NCBI GenBank assembly: GCA_030527385.1
Contig: JAUNAY010000023.1
Coordinates: 1 to 13,483, forward strand
DNA: 13,483 nt
From: Fusobacterium sp.
GTDB lineage: Bacteria > Fusobacteriota > Fusobacteriia > Fusobacteriales > Fusobacteriaceae
Reading direction: 5' to 3'
The notes under the pieces are model-generated. The model was not told the origin of the DNA. It saw nothing but the letters and a program-made list of their open reading frames with translations, and ran no database searches. This document shows, one piece after another, positions 1 to 7,507 of this stretch. The position numbers and the translations under genes are program-made. Position 1 is the first letter of the stretch. Every line of letters begins with the position of its first letter.

Positions 1-16
1 TAATCCATCTAAACAA

Positions 17-667
17 TCACAATGTTTTAATATTATTTTTTCGTTCATTTGCTATTTTCTCCAATATTTTTAATAAATTAATTCCTGTTTGCTTATAGAC
101 ATAATCCCAGGCATCATCACCATAATAATATTGCCCACCTACTCCTAAATACAAAGTTTTTAATGTGTCTTGAATTTTTTTAGCTTGCTCTCTATTTGGA
201 TAAAAAAACATAACTCTTATAGGTGTATATCCTTTTTTAGAAATTACCTGTATTCTTGTGTGTTCTTTTGTTATGTGATCTCCATCTGTTGTTGCATCTC
301 TCCATTTTATTTCGTGAGCTTTTTTATCAAATAAACAATCAATTTCAAAAGTTTTTGGTCTTGATCCTAATGTATTTTCTATTCTACATTTTTTAGCTGT
401 GGGATATGCAGATTTAAAACAAATGATTGTTGCCTCTTCTAAAAAAGAACCAGCATATTTATATAAAAATCTACCTTTATTTTGATATAAATCGATTAAA
501 TCTCCCTCTTGATCAGAAACTCCTAAAACTTCATATATTAAATAGTGATCTTTGTTATCCGACTTCATCTCTTCTATTCTTTTATCTATACTTTTATGTA
601 AATTATTCATATATTTATTTGCTAATTTTTTTATTTTATTATATATCATCATTTCTAAATATGTCAT
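17..667 (-). CDS. ApaLI-family type II restriction endonuclease
   Basis: Predicted 216-residue type II restriction enzyme, inferred to cut within GTGCAC as ApaLI does. A PD-(D/E)XK nuclease core is visible: Asp110 in FEID, followed by Glu119 and Lys121 in HEIKWRDATTDGD, with Glu77/Glu78 as a possible extra metal ligand. The stretch KWRDATTDGDHITKEHTR and the later GVGGQYYYGDDAWDYV are what I remember as hallmarks of the ApaLI family; this is recall, not a search. The ATG at 667 is preceded by GGAG (678-681) about 10 nt upstream. The gene starts 34 bp after the acyltransferase stop on the same strand, with no terminator seen between them, so it may be read through from that gene. The cognate methyltransferase is not visible; a possible next minus-strand ATG sits at position 8, at the window edge. 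Family call fairly sure; specificity inferred. Confidence 0.8.
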   Translation of the reverse strand: MTYLEMMIYNKIKKLANKYMNNLHKSIDKRIEEMKSDNKDHYLIYEVLGVSDQEGDLIDLYQNKGRFLYKYAGSFLEEATIICFKSAYPTAKKCRIENTLGSRPKTFEIDCLFDKKAHEIKWRDATTDGDHITKEHTRIQVISKKGYTPIRVMFFYPNREQAKKIQDTLKTLYLGVGGQYYYGDDAWDYVYKQTGINLLKILEKIANERKNNIKTL

Positions 668-701
668 TTTATCTTCACTCCATTATATATTAAAATACTG
701 T

Positions 702-1589
702 TTATCTCTTTTTGTGGAGCTTTGAGTATTTGCTATAAAGATTCCATCTATCGTGGAACCACATCCATTGTTCTGGGTATTCTCTTATTATATCTTCCAT
801 TTTATGTATCAAAAGTTGAGTGTTATTGATTACATCATCTTTAAAACTATCAGTTTTTACAAGCTCAATTTCATCTAAAACGTGGACAGTACAACTGTTA
901 TCTTCATTAAAAGTGTTATATACCAAAAGTAGAGGGATATCAAATTTTAAAGCTAGAGAAACAGCACCAGTTGGAGCTTTAGCACTCTCACCAAAAAAAT
1001 TTACAATAGCTCCTTTATCTCTATGATCACTAAAAAGGGCAATTATATTTTGATTATTAAGTCTTTTTATAAGCTCTTTACTAGTTCCTTTACTTTTCTT
1101 TAAAAGTGTAAGATTAAGATCTCTTTCACGGCTCTCTGTGATAAAATCGTCAATCCAAGGGTTTCTTTGCTTTTTAGCAACTGTTACAATGGGGTATCCT
1201 TTGGCAGATTTTACGCTTGTTTCCATATTACCCATATGCATAAGTGCCACAATAACACCTTTTCCTTTTGAATATGCTTTTTCAAATGCTTCTTTATTGA
1301 TAGTTTTTACACTGTTAGGATTTTTAAAATAATCTTTAAACCAAAGAGAACATAAAAAAGCTTTTAGCATAACTTTATATGACTCAAGTGCAATCTTTTC
1401 TCTTTCTTTTTCACTCTTTTCTGGAAAAGCAAGTTTTAAGTTCATAAGAGCTGTTTCACGACGTTTTTTAATTGCCACATAACCAAGCCACCCCAAAAAT
1501 TCAGCAAACTTAAATCTTAATTTTTGTGGAAAAAGTAAAATAATAAATCTAAAAAACAAAACTATTAAATATTGCAATCTGTATACCAT
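702..1589 (-). CDS. LpxL/HtrB-family lipid A (lysophospholipid) acyltransferase
   Basis: A 295-residue inner-membrane acyltransferase of the LpxL/LpxM/HtrB family, which adds secondary acyl chains to Kdo-lipid A or related lysolipids. The N-terminus has a hydrophobic anchor (about residues 5-20). The catalytic HX4E motif is His118-Met-Gly-Asn-Met-Glu123, and the family's downstream block appears as DHRDKGAIVNFFG (188-200). Length is normal for the family. An in-frame GTG at 1598 lies inside the ribosome site; the better start is the ATG at 1589, with AGGTGG at 1600-1595 and a 5-nt spacer. It is divergent from mtnN. Its presence implies a lipid A-bearing outer membrane, fitting a diderm such as Fusobacterium. 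Which acyl chain or acceptor is used cannot be read from the sequence. Confidence 0.88.
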   Translation of the reverse strand: MVYRLQYLIVLFFRFIILLFPQKLRFKFAEFLGWLGYVAIKKRRETALMNLKLAFPEKSEKEREKIALESYKVMLKAFLCSLWFKDYFKNPNSVKTINKEAFEKAYSKGKGVIVALMHMGNMETSVKSAKGYPIVTVAKKQRNPWIDDFITESRERDLNLTLLKKSKGTSKELIKRLNNQNIIALFSDHRDKGAIVNFFGESAKAPTGAVSLALKFDIPLLLVYNTFNEDNSCTVHVLDEIELVKTDSFKDDVINNTQLLIHKMEDIIREYPEQWMWFHDRWNLYSKYSKLHKKR

Positions 1590-1623
1590 AAATACCACCT
1601 GTTCAAAAATATAATTATAGATT

Positions 1624-1632
1624 ATTATAACA
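1624..1632 (-). promoter_or_regulatory. Extended -10 promoter for the acyltransferase gene
   Basis: On the minus strand TATAAT (1629-1624) is preceded by TGT (1632-1630), giving an extended -10. No good -35 hexamer is seen 16-18 bp upstream, which extended -10 promoters can tolerate. Predicted transcription would start near 1617, about 28 nt before the ATG at 1589. Confidence 0.5.
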
Positions 1633-1667
1633 TAAAATTTTAAAATTTTGTATTCTAATTATCCTAA

Positions 1668-1696
1668 TTGCTTAATAGGTGGCAATATGGTATAAT
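1668..1696 (+). promoter_or_regulatory. mtnN: Sigma-70-type promoter for mtnN and probably the downstream operon
   Basis: TTGCTT (1668-1673), a 17-bp spacer, and TATAAT (1691-1696) with an upstream TGG giving an extended -10. This is among the strongest promoter matches in the window. Predicted start is near 1703, about 45 nt before the mtnN ATG. It probably also feeds folC and later genes, as no strong terminator is seen after mtnN. Confidence 0.75.
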
Positions 1697-1747
1697 TTCA
1701 TCAGTATAAAAATAACAAAAAATAATTAATTTATAGAGGTGGAAAAG

Positions 1748-2443
1748 ATGAGAATAGGTATAATTGGAGCTATGAATGAAGAGGTAATAGAGCTAAAAAG
1801 TATTATGTCAGATATTCAAGTGGAAAATTTGGGGAACCTTGAGTTTTTCAAAGGAAATCTTTTAGGAAAAGAGGTAGTTTTAGTTGAGGGTGGAATAGGT
1901 AAGGTAAATGCAAGTATCTGTGCCACTCTTATGATAGAGCATTTTAAAGTATCAAAAGTGTTATTTACTGGGGTTGCAGGAGGAACAAATCCAGATATTA
2001 ACATAGGTGATATTGTGATTGGAGTTGATCAAATAGAGCACGATTTCAATGCCACAGCTTTTGGTTATGCACTTGGACAAATTCCAAGAATGGACAGTTA
2101 TATATTTGAAGCTGACAAGGAGCTTGTAGATTTAGCTTATAGCGTGGCAGTAGAAAAATTTGGAGCTGAAAAAGTTAGAAAAGGACGTATAGTTAGTGGA
2201 GATGAGTTTGTGGCATCTGTTGAGAAAATAAACTGGTTAAGAGAGACTTTTAATGCTGATTGTACAGAGATGGAAGGGGCGAGTGTGGCACACGTATGTC
2301 ACGTATTTAAGATGCCTTTCTTGATTATAAGAGCTATTTCAGACAAAGCTAATCACGATGCTAAAGTTGATTTTCCAGAATTTGTTAAACTTGCTGCTAA
2401 AAATTCTAAAACAATTATAGAGGGAATTTTAGAGAGAATATAA
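1748..2443 (+). CDS. mtnN: 5'-methylthioadenosine/S-adenosylhomocysteine nucleosidase
   Basis: A 231-residue cytosolic nucleosidase that removes adenine from methylthioadenosine, S-adenosylhomocysteine and 5'-deoxyadenosine, feeding methionine salvage and relieving product inhibition of SAM enzymes. The N-terminus MRIGIIGAMNEEV is close to E. coli MtnN, with Glu12 as the expected catalytic residue. TEMEGA (173-178) supplies the ribose-binding glutamate (Glu176), and SDKAN (from Ser198) supplies the catalytic aspartate Asp199. Length matches the family (about 230). An in-frame GTG at 1739 overlaps the ribosome site; I chose the ATG at 1748 because AGAGGTGG (1735-1742) sits 5 nt upstream. First gene of the plus-strand block, under the promoter at 1668-1696. 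Confidence 0.96.
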   Translation: MRIGIIGAMNEEVIELKSIMSDIQVENLGNLEFFKGNLLGKEVVLVEGGIGKVNASICATLMIEHFKVSKVLFTGVAGGTNPDINIGDIVIGVDQIEHDFNATAFGYALGQIPRMDSYIFEADKELVDLAYSVAVEKFGAEKVRKGRIVSGDEFVASVEKINWLRETFNADCTEMEGASVAHVCHVFKMPFLIIRAISDKANHDAKVDFPEFVKLAAKNSKTIIEGILERI

Positions 2444-2516
2444 ACTTTATAAGTATATGAATTGCTATTACTTATATATATTTTAACTTTATTTTAAGTA
2501 TACTAGAGAGGTAAAA

Positions 2517-3752
2517 ATGAACATAGAAAAATTATTAGACGAACTTTATTCTTACTCTATGCACGGTATAAAGCTAGGTTTAGAGAATATTCAAAAAATT
2601 TGTAAAGAGCTTGGAAACCCAGAAAAAAGCTATAAGATTGTACATATTGCTGGGACAAATGGAAAGGGATCTACTGCTACAACTTTAGAAACTATACTTC
2701 TTGAGGCTGGTTATAAGGTTGGAAAATATACATCTCCACACATTTTAAAGTTTAATGAGAGAATAAGAATGGACGGAGTTGATATTTCAGATGCTGAAAT
2801 AGCTTACTATTACGATGAAGTAAAAAAAGCTATTGAAAGAGCTGGAGTAAAGCCAACATTTTTTGAAGTGACAACAGCTATGATGTTTAAATATTTTGCT
2901 GACAAAAAGGCTGATTATGTTGTGTTAGAGACTGGTATGGGAGGAAGATTTGACGCTACAAATGTGGTTGATGCTGATCTATGTATCATCACAAATGTAA
3001 CTTTAGATCATACTGAATATTTAGGTGATACAATATATAAGATAGCAAAAGAGAAAGCTGGAATAATAAAAGATACTTTAAAAGTTATCGTAGCAGATAG
3101 CGATCCAGAGTTCTTAAAGGCAATTTATGAGGAGAATGCTCACGTAGTTAATGTTTTAGAAAAATATGCAAATGCAAAATGGAGTTTAGATTTTGATAAA
3201 TTTATAACTAAAATTGTGATAGGTGATGAGGAGTATGAGTTCTCACTATTTGGTGAATATCAAGTGAAAAACTTTTTATGTGCTTTTGAAGCAGGTGTAG
3301 AGCTTGAAATTGACAAAGAGGTTATAAAGAGAGCTTGTGCAAAAACTGTGTGGCAATGTAGATTCGAAAGATGGGATACAAACCCTTTAGTTATTCTTGA
3401 TGGGGCACATAACCCAGATGGTATGACAGAGCTTAAAAAGGTTGTACAAAAGGGATTTAAAGCAGAAGATGTGGTAGCAATAGTTTCTATTTTAAAAGAT
3501 AAAGACAGAAAACAAATACTTGAGATACTTAGACCTGTAACTTCAAATATTATCTTTACAAGCTTGGCAGAAAACCCAAGAGGAACAGCTGGTGAAGAGC
3601 TTTATGAGCTTATTGAGGACAAGAGTGGGTGCTGTGTTGAGAATGATATAGAAAAAGCTTTTAAAATGGCTAAAGATATGAATAAAAAGGTTATATTGAT
3701 ATGTGGTTCTTTCTATCTGCTTAGCAAATTTAAAGAGAAGATAAAAAAATAG
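2517..3752 (+). CDS. folC: Folylpolyglutamate synthase / dihydrofolate synthase (FolC)
   Basis: A 411-residue Mur-ligase-like ATP enzyme that adds glutamate to folates and, in bifunctional members, to dihydropteroate. The P-loop is GTNGKGS (46-52), the folate-binding loop is YTSPH (71-75), the magnesium-site block is GMGGRFDATN (140-149), and His165 in LDHTEYLG fits the conserved carbamylated-lysine/metal region. The C-terminal domain starts near DGAHNPDGM (295-303). Length is typical. The start ATG at 2517 follows GAGAGGT. It is 73 bp after mtnN, and an AT-only hairpin (2448-2476) in that gap is too weak to call a terminator. Whether it keeps dihydrofolate synthase activity cannot be told from motifs alone. 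Confidence 0.95.
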   Translation: MNIEKLLDELYSYSMHGIKLGLENIQKICKELGNPEKSYKIVHIAGTNGKGSTATTLETILLEAGYKVGKYTSPHILKFNERIRMDGVDISDAEIAYYYDEVKKAIERAGVKPTFFEVTTAMMFKYFADKKADYVVLETGMGGRFDATNVVDADLCIITNVTLDHTEYLGDTIYKIAKEKAGIIKDTLKVIVADSDPEFLKAIYEENAHVVNVLEKYANAKWSLDFDKFITKIVIGDEEYEFSLFGEYQVKNFLCAFEAGVELEIDKEVIKRACAKTVWQCRFERWDTNPLVILDGAHNPDGMTELKKVVQKGFKAEDVVAIVSILKDKDRKQILEILRPVTSNIIFTSLAENPRGTAGEELYELIEDKSGCCVENDIEKAFKMAKDMNKKVILICGSFYLLSKFKEKIKK

Positions 3753-3768
3753 ATTTAAAGAGGAAAAA

Positions 3769-4584
3769 ATGGCTAAAAAAAATGGAATTTTTAGTTTGAT
3801 TGTGAGGGGAGCTGTTATTTTTACTTTTCTTTTTTTGGAAAGAGAGATGTTTAGAGAGTATGAGCAGATAAAAAAGGGAGTAGATGGCAAAAGAGATGCT
3901 ATGTTTAAGGAGATTACAGGGCTTTTTGCTAGAAGAGAGGAAAATTTTTATTTGAATAAAGAGTACTTAAAAGCTGATTTTGAGTTTAAAGAGAGAAAAA
4001 GAATTGAAGCCGAAGAGAGAAGAAAAGCTGAAATAGCAAGGATATTGGAATATAGACGTCTTCAGGCTGAAAAGCTTCTAAAAGAGCAAGAACTAAAAAA
4101 TCAAGAATCTAATTTGAACAGTGAAGAGTTGAACAAACAAAATACAAGTAATTTAGATAATAAAAAAATAAATGGTGAAGAACTAAATAAAAGTAACTTA
4201 AATAGTCAAGAAATAGAAAAAAATATAGATAAAGATAATAAAACAGGAAATATAATAGAAAAATCTAATATTAAAACAGAGGATAAAAAAGAGAATAAAC
4301 CTCCTAAAAAGATTATTCCAAAAGGAGCAGTAAAGGTTAGAGTAACAAAACCGACTAGAATTGAAGATGTGACAGAAGTTCCAAAAGAGGTGCGTCCAAT
4401 TACAATTCATAGGGTTGAAACAAATGTGTATCGTCTTTCAGATGACGATGATGAAAAAAATAAGAAAACAGAGAAAACTCAAAATTCTCAAACTAAAGAG
4501 GATAAAAAAGAGACTCAAAAACTTACACCTATAAAAAAAGAGAAGAATTCTAGTTTTAAAGAGATAGAAATATTAGGAAATTAG
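3769..4584 (+). CDS. Membrane-anchored coiled-coil protein, unknown function
   Basis: I do not recognise this 271-residue protein. It has a hydrophobic segment at about 7-23 with a short basic N-terminus, so it is probably anchored in the inner membrane. A highly charged helical stretch (about 64-110, rich in E, K and R) should form a coiled coil. An Asn/Lys/Glu-rich low-complexity stretch (113-170) contains a degenerate repeat (SEELNKQN, GEELNKSN). A better-ordered basic block (186-222, AVKVRVTKPTRIED onward) is followed by an acidic DDDDE run and a Lys/Thr/Glu tail. It lies 16 bp after folC and 28 bp before hprK with a good AGAGGAAAAA ribosome site, so it is co-transcribed. The layout suggests an envelope or division-site scaffold, but that is a guess. 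Confidence 0.8.
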   Translation: MAKKNGIFSLIVRGAVIFTFLFLEREMFREYEQIKKGVDGKRDAMFKEITGLFARREENFYLNKEYLKADFEFKERKRIEAEERRKAEIARILEYRRLQAEKLLKEQELKNQESNLNSEELNKQNTSNLDNKKINGEELNKSNLNSQEIEKNIDKDNKTGNIIEKSNIKTEDKKENKPPKKIIPKGAVKVRVTKPTRIEDVTEVPKEVRPITIHRVETNVYRLSDDDDEKNKKTEKTQNSQTKEDKKETQKLTPIKKEKNSSFKEIEILGN

Positions 4585-4612
4585 AGTTTTTCTCCAAAAG
4601 GAGTTGTAAAAT

Positions 4613-6541
4613 ATGAGAAAATTTGATGAAATATTTACAGTTAGAAAATTGATGGAGCATTTTAATATGGAAGTTATAAATGAAGGAAATTTGGACTTCC
4701 AACTTAAAGTGCCAAGCATATACCACGTAGGTTATGAATTGATAGGCTTTTTTGATGAAAAAGGTGAGGAGCTAAATAATTATCTGCATATTTTTGGTAA
4801 AAAAGAGGCTAGATTTGTAAAAACTCTTTCTCACGAAGAGAGGGCAAAGATGTGGGATCGTTACTTTTCATATAGTTTCCCAGCCCTTATTATTACATCT
4901 GAAACTAAGTGTACAGAAGAGATGTTAGAAGCTGCTAAAAGAAATAATAAAACTGTTTTAAAAAGTCCGATGAGAACGACAACAACAATTAGAGAGCTGA
5001 AATTCTTTTTGTCTAAAGAGCTAGCAGAGGAAAAGATGATAAATGGTTATATGCTTCTTGAGATTATGGGAGTTGGAGTTTTGCTTACTGGGTATGAGGA
5101 CGCCAAGCTTGGAGTTACTATTGAGCTGTTAGAGAGAGGGCATAAGCTTATTACAGACAATAATTTGATTATAAAGAGAATGGCTGAAAATGATTTGGAA
5201 GGTTGCAACCGTTTTGACAAATCTCAGATGGATAGCCACTTTTTCATACAAAATACTGATGGAAGCCAGATAGATGTCACAACTCAATTTGGAATTAAGG
5301 CTACAAGAAATATGAAAAGAATAGATATGCTTGTTGTACTTGAGGAGTGGAATGAGAAAAAGTTTTATGATAGATTGGGAATAGACGAGGTTTATGAGGA
5401 GTTTTTAGGTGAAAAAATCTTGAAACTTGTGATTCCAGTAAGACGTGGAAGAAATTTGGCTATAATTTTAGAAACAGCAGCGTTAAATTTTAGATTAAAA
5501 ATGATGGGTGTTAACTCTGCTGAGTATTTTATGAAAGAATCTAGGAAATTAATAATGGCAAATAAGGCTAAACAAGGTGAGAATATGAATGAGAAAACAC
5601 TTCCAGTAAAAAAATTAAAAGATGAGTTTAATTTGAAAGTGCTTCACGGAGAAGAGGAGCTAGAAAACAGAGTTATAAAAGTAACGGGTATACATAGACC
5701 CTCACTTGCCCTTTCTGGTTATGTAGATATGTATGAAGATGAGGGGTACACAGGGGTACAACTGTTTTCAAAAGTAGAATTTAAGTATCTTAGTAGCTTA
5801 GATGAAGCTAAGAGAATAGAAAACTTAAAAAGATATCTTAGTTTTAAATTTCCAGTAATTGTGCTGACTTCAGATGTGGAGGTGCCAGACTACTTTTTGG
5901 AGCTAATAAAAGAAACTGACACTATTTTATTGAGAGCTCCATTTAGAAAGGCGTCTCAAATAATAGCAAACTTTAATGGATTTTTGGAGACATATTTTGC
6001 CCAAAGTTTGGCAATGCACGGGGTATTTTTGGAGCTTTACGGATTTGGAGTGCTACTTGTAGGTAGAAGTGGAATTGGTAAGAGTGAAACTGCCCTTGAG
6101 CTTATCCACAGGGGGCATAGACTTGTGGCTGATGACTTGGTTAAGTTTGTAAAAGATGTGAGTGGAGATATAATTGGAAAATCGGCAACTCTACCATATT
6201 TTATGGAGATTAGAGGGCTTGGAATTATTGATATAAAGACACTTTATGGACTTGGAGCTGTAAGAATTAATAAAAAGCTTGACATTATAATTGAACTTAA
6301 AGAGCAGGAGAGCAACAACTATATGACTGCTGTTGACTATCAAGCCACATCTTCAGAAATTTTAGGAAAGAAGATAGCTAAATTTAATCTTTATATATCT
6401 TCTGGAAGAAATGCTGCCGCAATGGTTGAAATTGCCGTTATGAACTTGATGGCAATCAAACTTGGACACGATCCTGAAAAACTATATAGAGAGGGACTTA
6501 AGAGAATGACGGAGGCAGAGAGAAAACTATTGGGAGAGTAG
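4613..6541 (+). CDS. hprK: Tandem HPr kinase/phosphorylase fusion (degenerate N-half, catalytic C-half)
   Basis: A 642-residue protein made of two HPrK/P copies, about twice the usual 310-320. HPrK/P phosphorylates Ser46 of HPr and reverses this, controlling sugar uptake and catabolite responses. The C-half (325-642) has the catalytic set: His469, P-loop GRSGIGKS (484-491), Asp507-Asp508, and MEIRGLGIIDI (531-541). In the N-half the P-loop position reads GYEDAKLG (160-167), the histidine aligns with Gly145, the second aspartate is Asn183, and the RGLGIID block is lost, so it should not bind ATP normally. Yet the N-half keeps YDRLG (252-256) and IPVRRGRN (274-281), which the C-half replaces with MTAVD (571-575) and ISSGRN (595-600). 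The start ATG follows AAGGAG; that site can pair with CTCC in a small 4-bp hairpin (4592-4603). nrnA follows 12 bp later. Confidence 0.92.
   Translation: MRKFDEIFTVRKLMEHFNMEVINEGNLDFQLKVPSIYHVGYELIGFFDEKGEELNNYLHIFGKKEARFVKTLSHEERAKMWDRYFSYSFPALIITSETKCTEEMLEAAKRNNKTVLKSPMRTTTTIRELKFFLSKELAEEKMINGYMLLEIMGVGVLLTGYEDAKLGVTIELLERGHKLITDNNLIIKRMAENDLEGCNRFDKSQMDSHFFIQNTDGSQIDVTTQFGIKATRNMKRIDMLVVLEEWNEKKFYDRLGIDEVYEEFLGEKILKLVIPVRRGRNLAIILETAALNFRLKMMGVNSAEYFMKESRKLIMANKAKQGENMNEKTLPVKKLKDEFNLKVLHGEEELENRVIKVTGIHRPSLALSGYVDMYEDEGYTGVQLFSKVEFKYLSSLDEAKRIENLKRYLSFKFPVIVLTSDVEVPDYFLELIKETDTILLRAPFRKASQIIANFNGFLETYFAQSLAMHGVFLELYGFGVLLVGRSGIGKSETALELIHRGHRLVADDLVKFVKDVSGDIIGKSATLPYFMEIRGLGIIDIKTLYGLGAVRINKKLDIIIELKEQESNNYMTAVDYQATSSEILGKKIAKFNLYISSGRNAAAMVEIAVMNLMAIKLGHDPEKLYREGLKRMTEAERKLLGE
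5574..5587 (+). promoter_or_regulatory. hprK: Internal ribosome binding site and ATG at the HprK half-junction
   Basis: AAGGTGAG (5574-5581) lies just upstream of an in-frame ATG at 5585, exactly where the second HPrK copy begins (Met325, MNEKTLPVKK). From AGGTG to the ATG is 5 nt, the same arrangement as mtnN and the acyltransferase gene. Initiation here would give a free 318-residue HPrK/P of normal length. It may be active, or a relic of two once-separate genes. Seen in sequence; use is inferred. Confidence 0.5.
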
Positions 6542-6553
6542 TTTGGAGGAAAA

Positions 6554-7498
6554 ATGGTTAATGAGATAAAAGAAAAAATTTTAAAAAGTAACAGCATAAT
6601 TATAACAGCACATATAAGCCCAGATGGAGACGCTGTTGGAGCTGGACTTGCCCTTTTAAAAGGGGTTGAAAAATTAAATAAAAATTGTAAGGCAAGATTT
6701 GTTTTACAAGATAAGATACCAGACAAATTAAACTTTTTAGCTTTGTCTAAGAGGGCAGAGATATATGATGAGCAAAAATCGTATGATTTTGATCTGGGGA
6801 TATGTGTTGACAGTGCAACTTTTGAACGTACTGGGGCAGTAAAAGATCTGTTTCAAGATAAATATGTAATAAATATAGATCATCATATAAGCAATACAAA
6901 ATATGGTGATATAAACTATGTTAAAAATATATCTTCTACAAGCGAAATTGTTTACAATTTGTTAAAAGTTTGGAATGTTGAAATTGATGTGGAGATGGGA
7001 GAAAGTATGTATACTGGACTTGTTAATGATACTGGAAATTTTCAACACGATAATGTAACAACAAAAACTTTTGCTATGGCTGGAGATCTTATAAACTTAG
7101 GTGTAAATAATTCTAAAATTATTAGAGAGTTTTGGAATAGATATAGTATGGCTGGAATGAAGCTTCTTGGAAAGGCTATGTATGAGATGGAGTTTTTCAA
7201 AGATAAAAAACTTGCTTATTTCTTTCTTTCAAATGATGAATTAAAAAGATTTAACGGAAGAAAAGAGGACACAGAGAGCATAGTTGAAAGACTTATAGCT
7301 TTTGAGGACGCCGATGTATCGCTATTTTTAAGAGAGGATAAACCTGGATTTATCAAAGGAAGTATGAGAAGTAAGCATAGTACAGATGTAAATAGCGTAG
7401 CTTCTAACTTTGGAGGGGGAGGACATAAAAAAGCAGCTGGTTTTTCTAGTGAGTTGCCTCCAGAAGAGATTTTAAAAATAGTTTTAGAGAAGCTTTAG
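6554..7498 (+). CDS. nrnA: DHH/DHHA1 phosphoesterase, NrnA-like nano-RNase / pAp phosphatase
   Basis: A 314-residue DHH-family phosphoesterase that degrades RNA dinucleotides and short oligonucleotides from the 5' or 3' end (and related dinucleotides), and dephosphorylates 3'-phosphoadenosine 5'-phosphate. The manganese-binding motifs are in order: H20 with DGDAVG (24-29), VDSA (85-88), DHH (109-111), and NDTGNF (158-163). The DHHA1 substrate-binding motif GGGGHKKAAGF is at 287-297. Length matches NrnA (about 310-320). It starts 12 bp after hprK with TTGGAGG upstream, and its stop overlaps the AGGAGGT ribosome site of the next gene, so translation is probably coupled. Cytosolic. Assignment as NrnA rather than another DHH enzyme rests on length and domain order. 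Confidence 0.9.
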   Translation: MVNEIKEKILKSNSIIITAHISPDGDAVGAGLALLKGVEKLNKNCKARFVLQDKIPDKLNFLALSKRAEIYDEQKSYDFDLGICVDSATFERTGAVKDLFQDKYVINIDHHISNTKYGDINYVKNISSTSEIVYNLLKVWNVEIDVEMGESMYTGLVNDTGNFQHDNVTTKTFAMAGDLINLGVNNSKIIREFWNRYSMAGMKLLGKAMYEMEFFKDKKLAYFFLSNDELKRFNGRKEDTESIVERLIAFEDADVSLFLREDKPGFIKGSMRSKHSTDVNSVASNFGGGGHKKAAGFSSELPPEEILKIVLEKL

Positions 7499-7507
7499 GA
7501 GGTAAAG

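Noticed and set aside
427..693. Plus-strand 88-residue reading frame opposite the restriction gene
   Set aside because: Phe/Tyr/Leu-rich shadow of the minus-strand gene, no ribosome site.
2448..2476. TATAAGTA/TACTTATA hairpin between mtnN and folC as a terminator
   Set aside because: Stem is 8 bp with almost only A/T pairs, a 13-nt loop, and no T-tract directly after it; too weak to call.
2499..2504. TATACT as a promoter -10 for folC
   Set aside because: No usable -35 at 16-18 bp, and it would leave almost no leader before the ATG at 2517.
4592..4603. CTCC-AAAA-GGAG hairpin burying the hprK ribosome site as a riboregulator
   Set aside because: Only 4 bp with mismatched flanks; noted with the gene but too weak to stand as a regulatory element.
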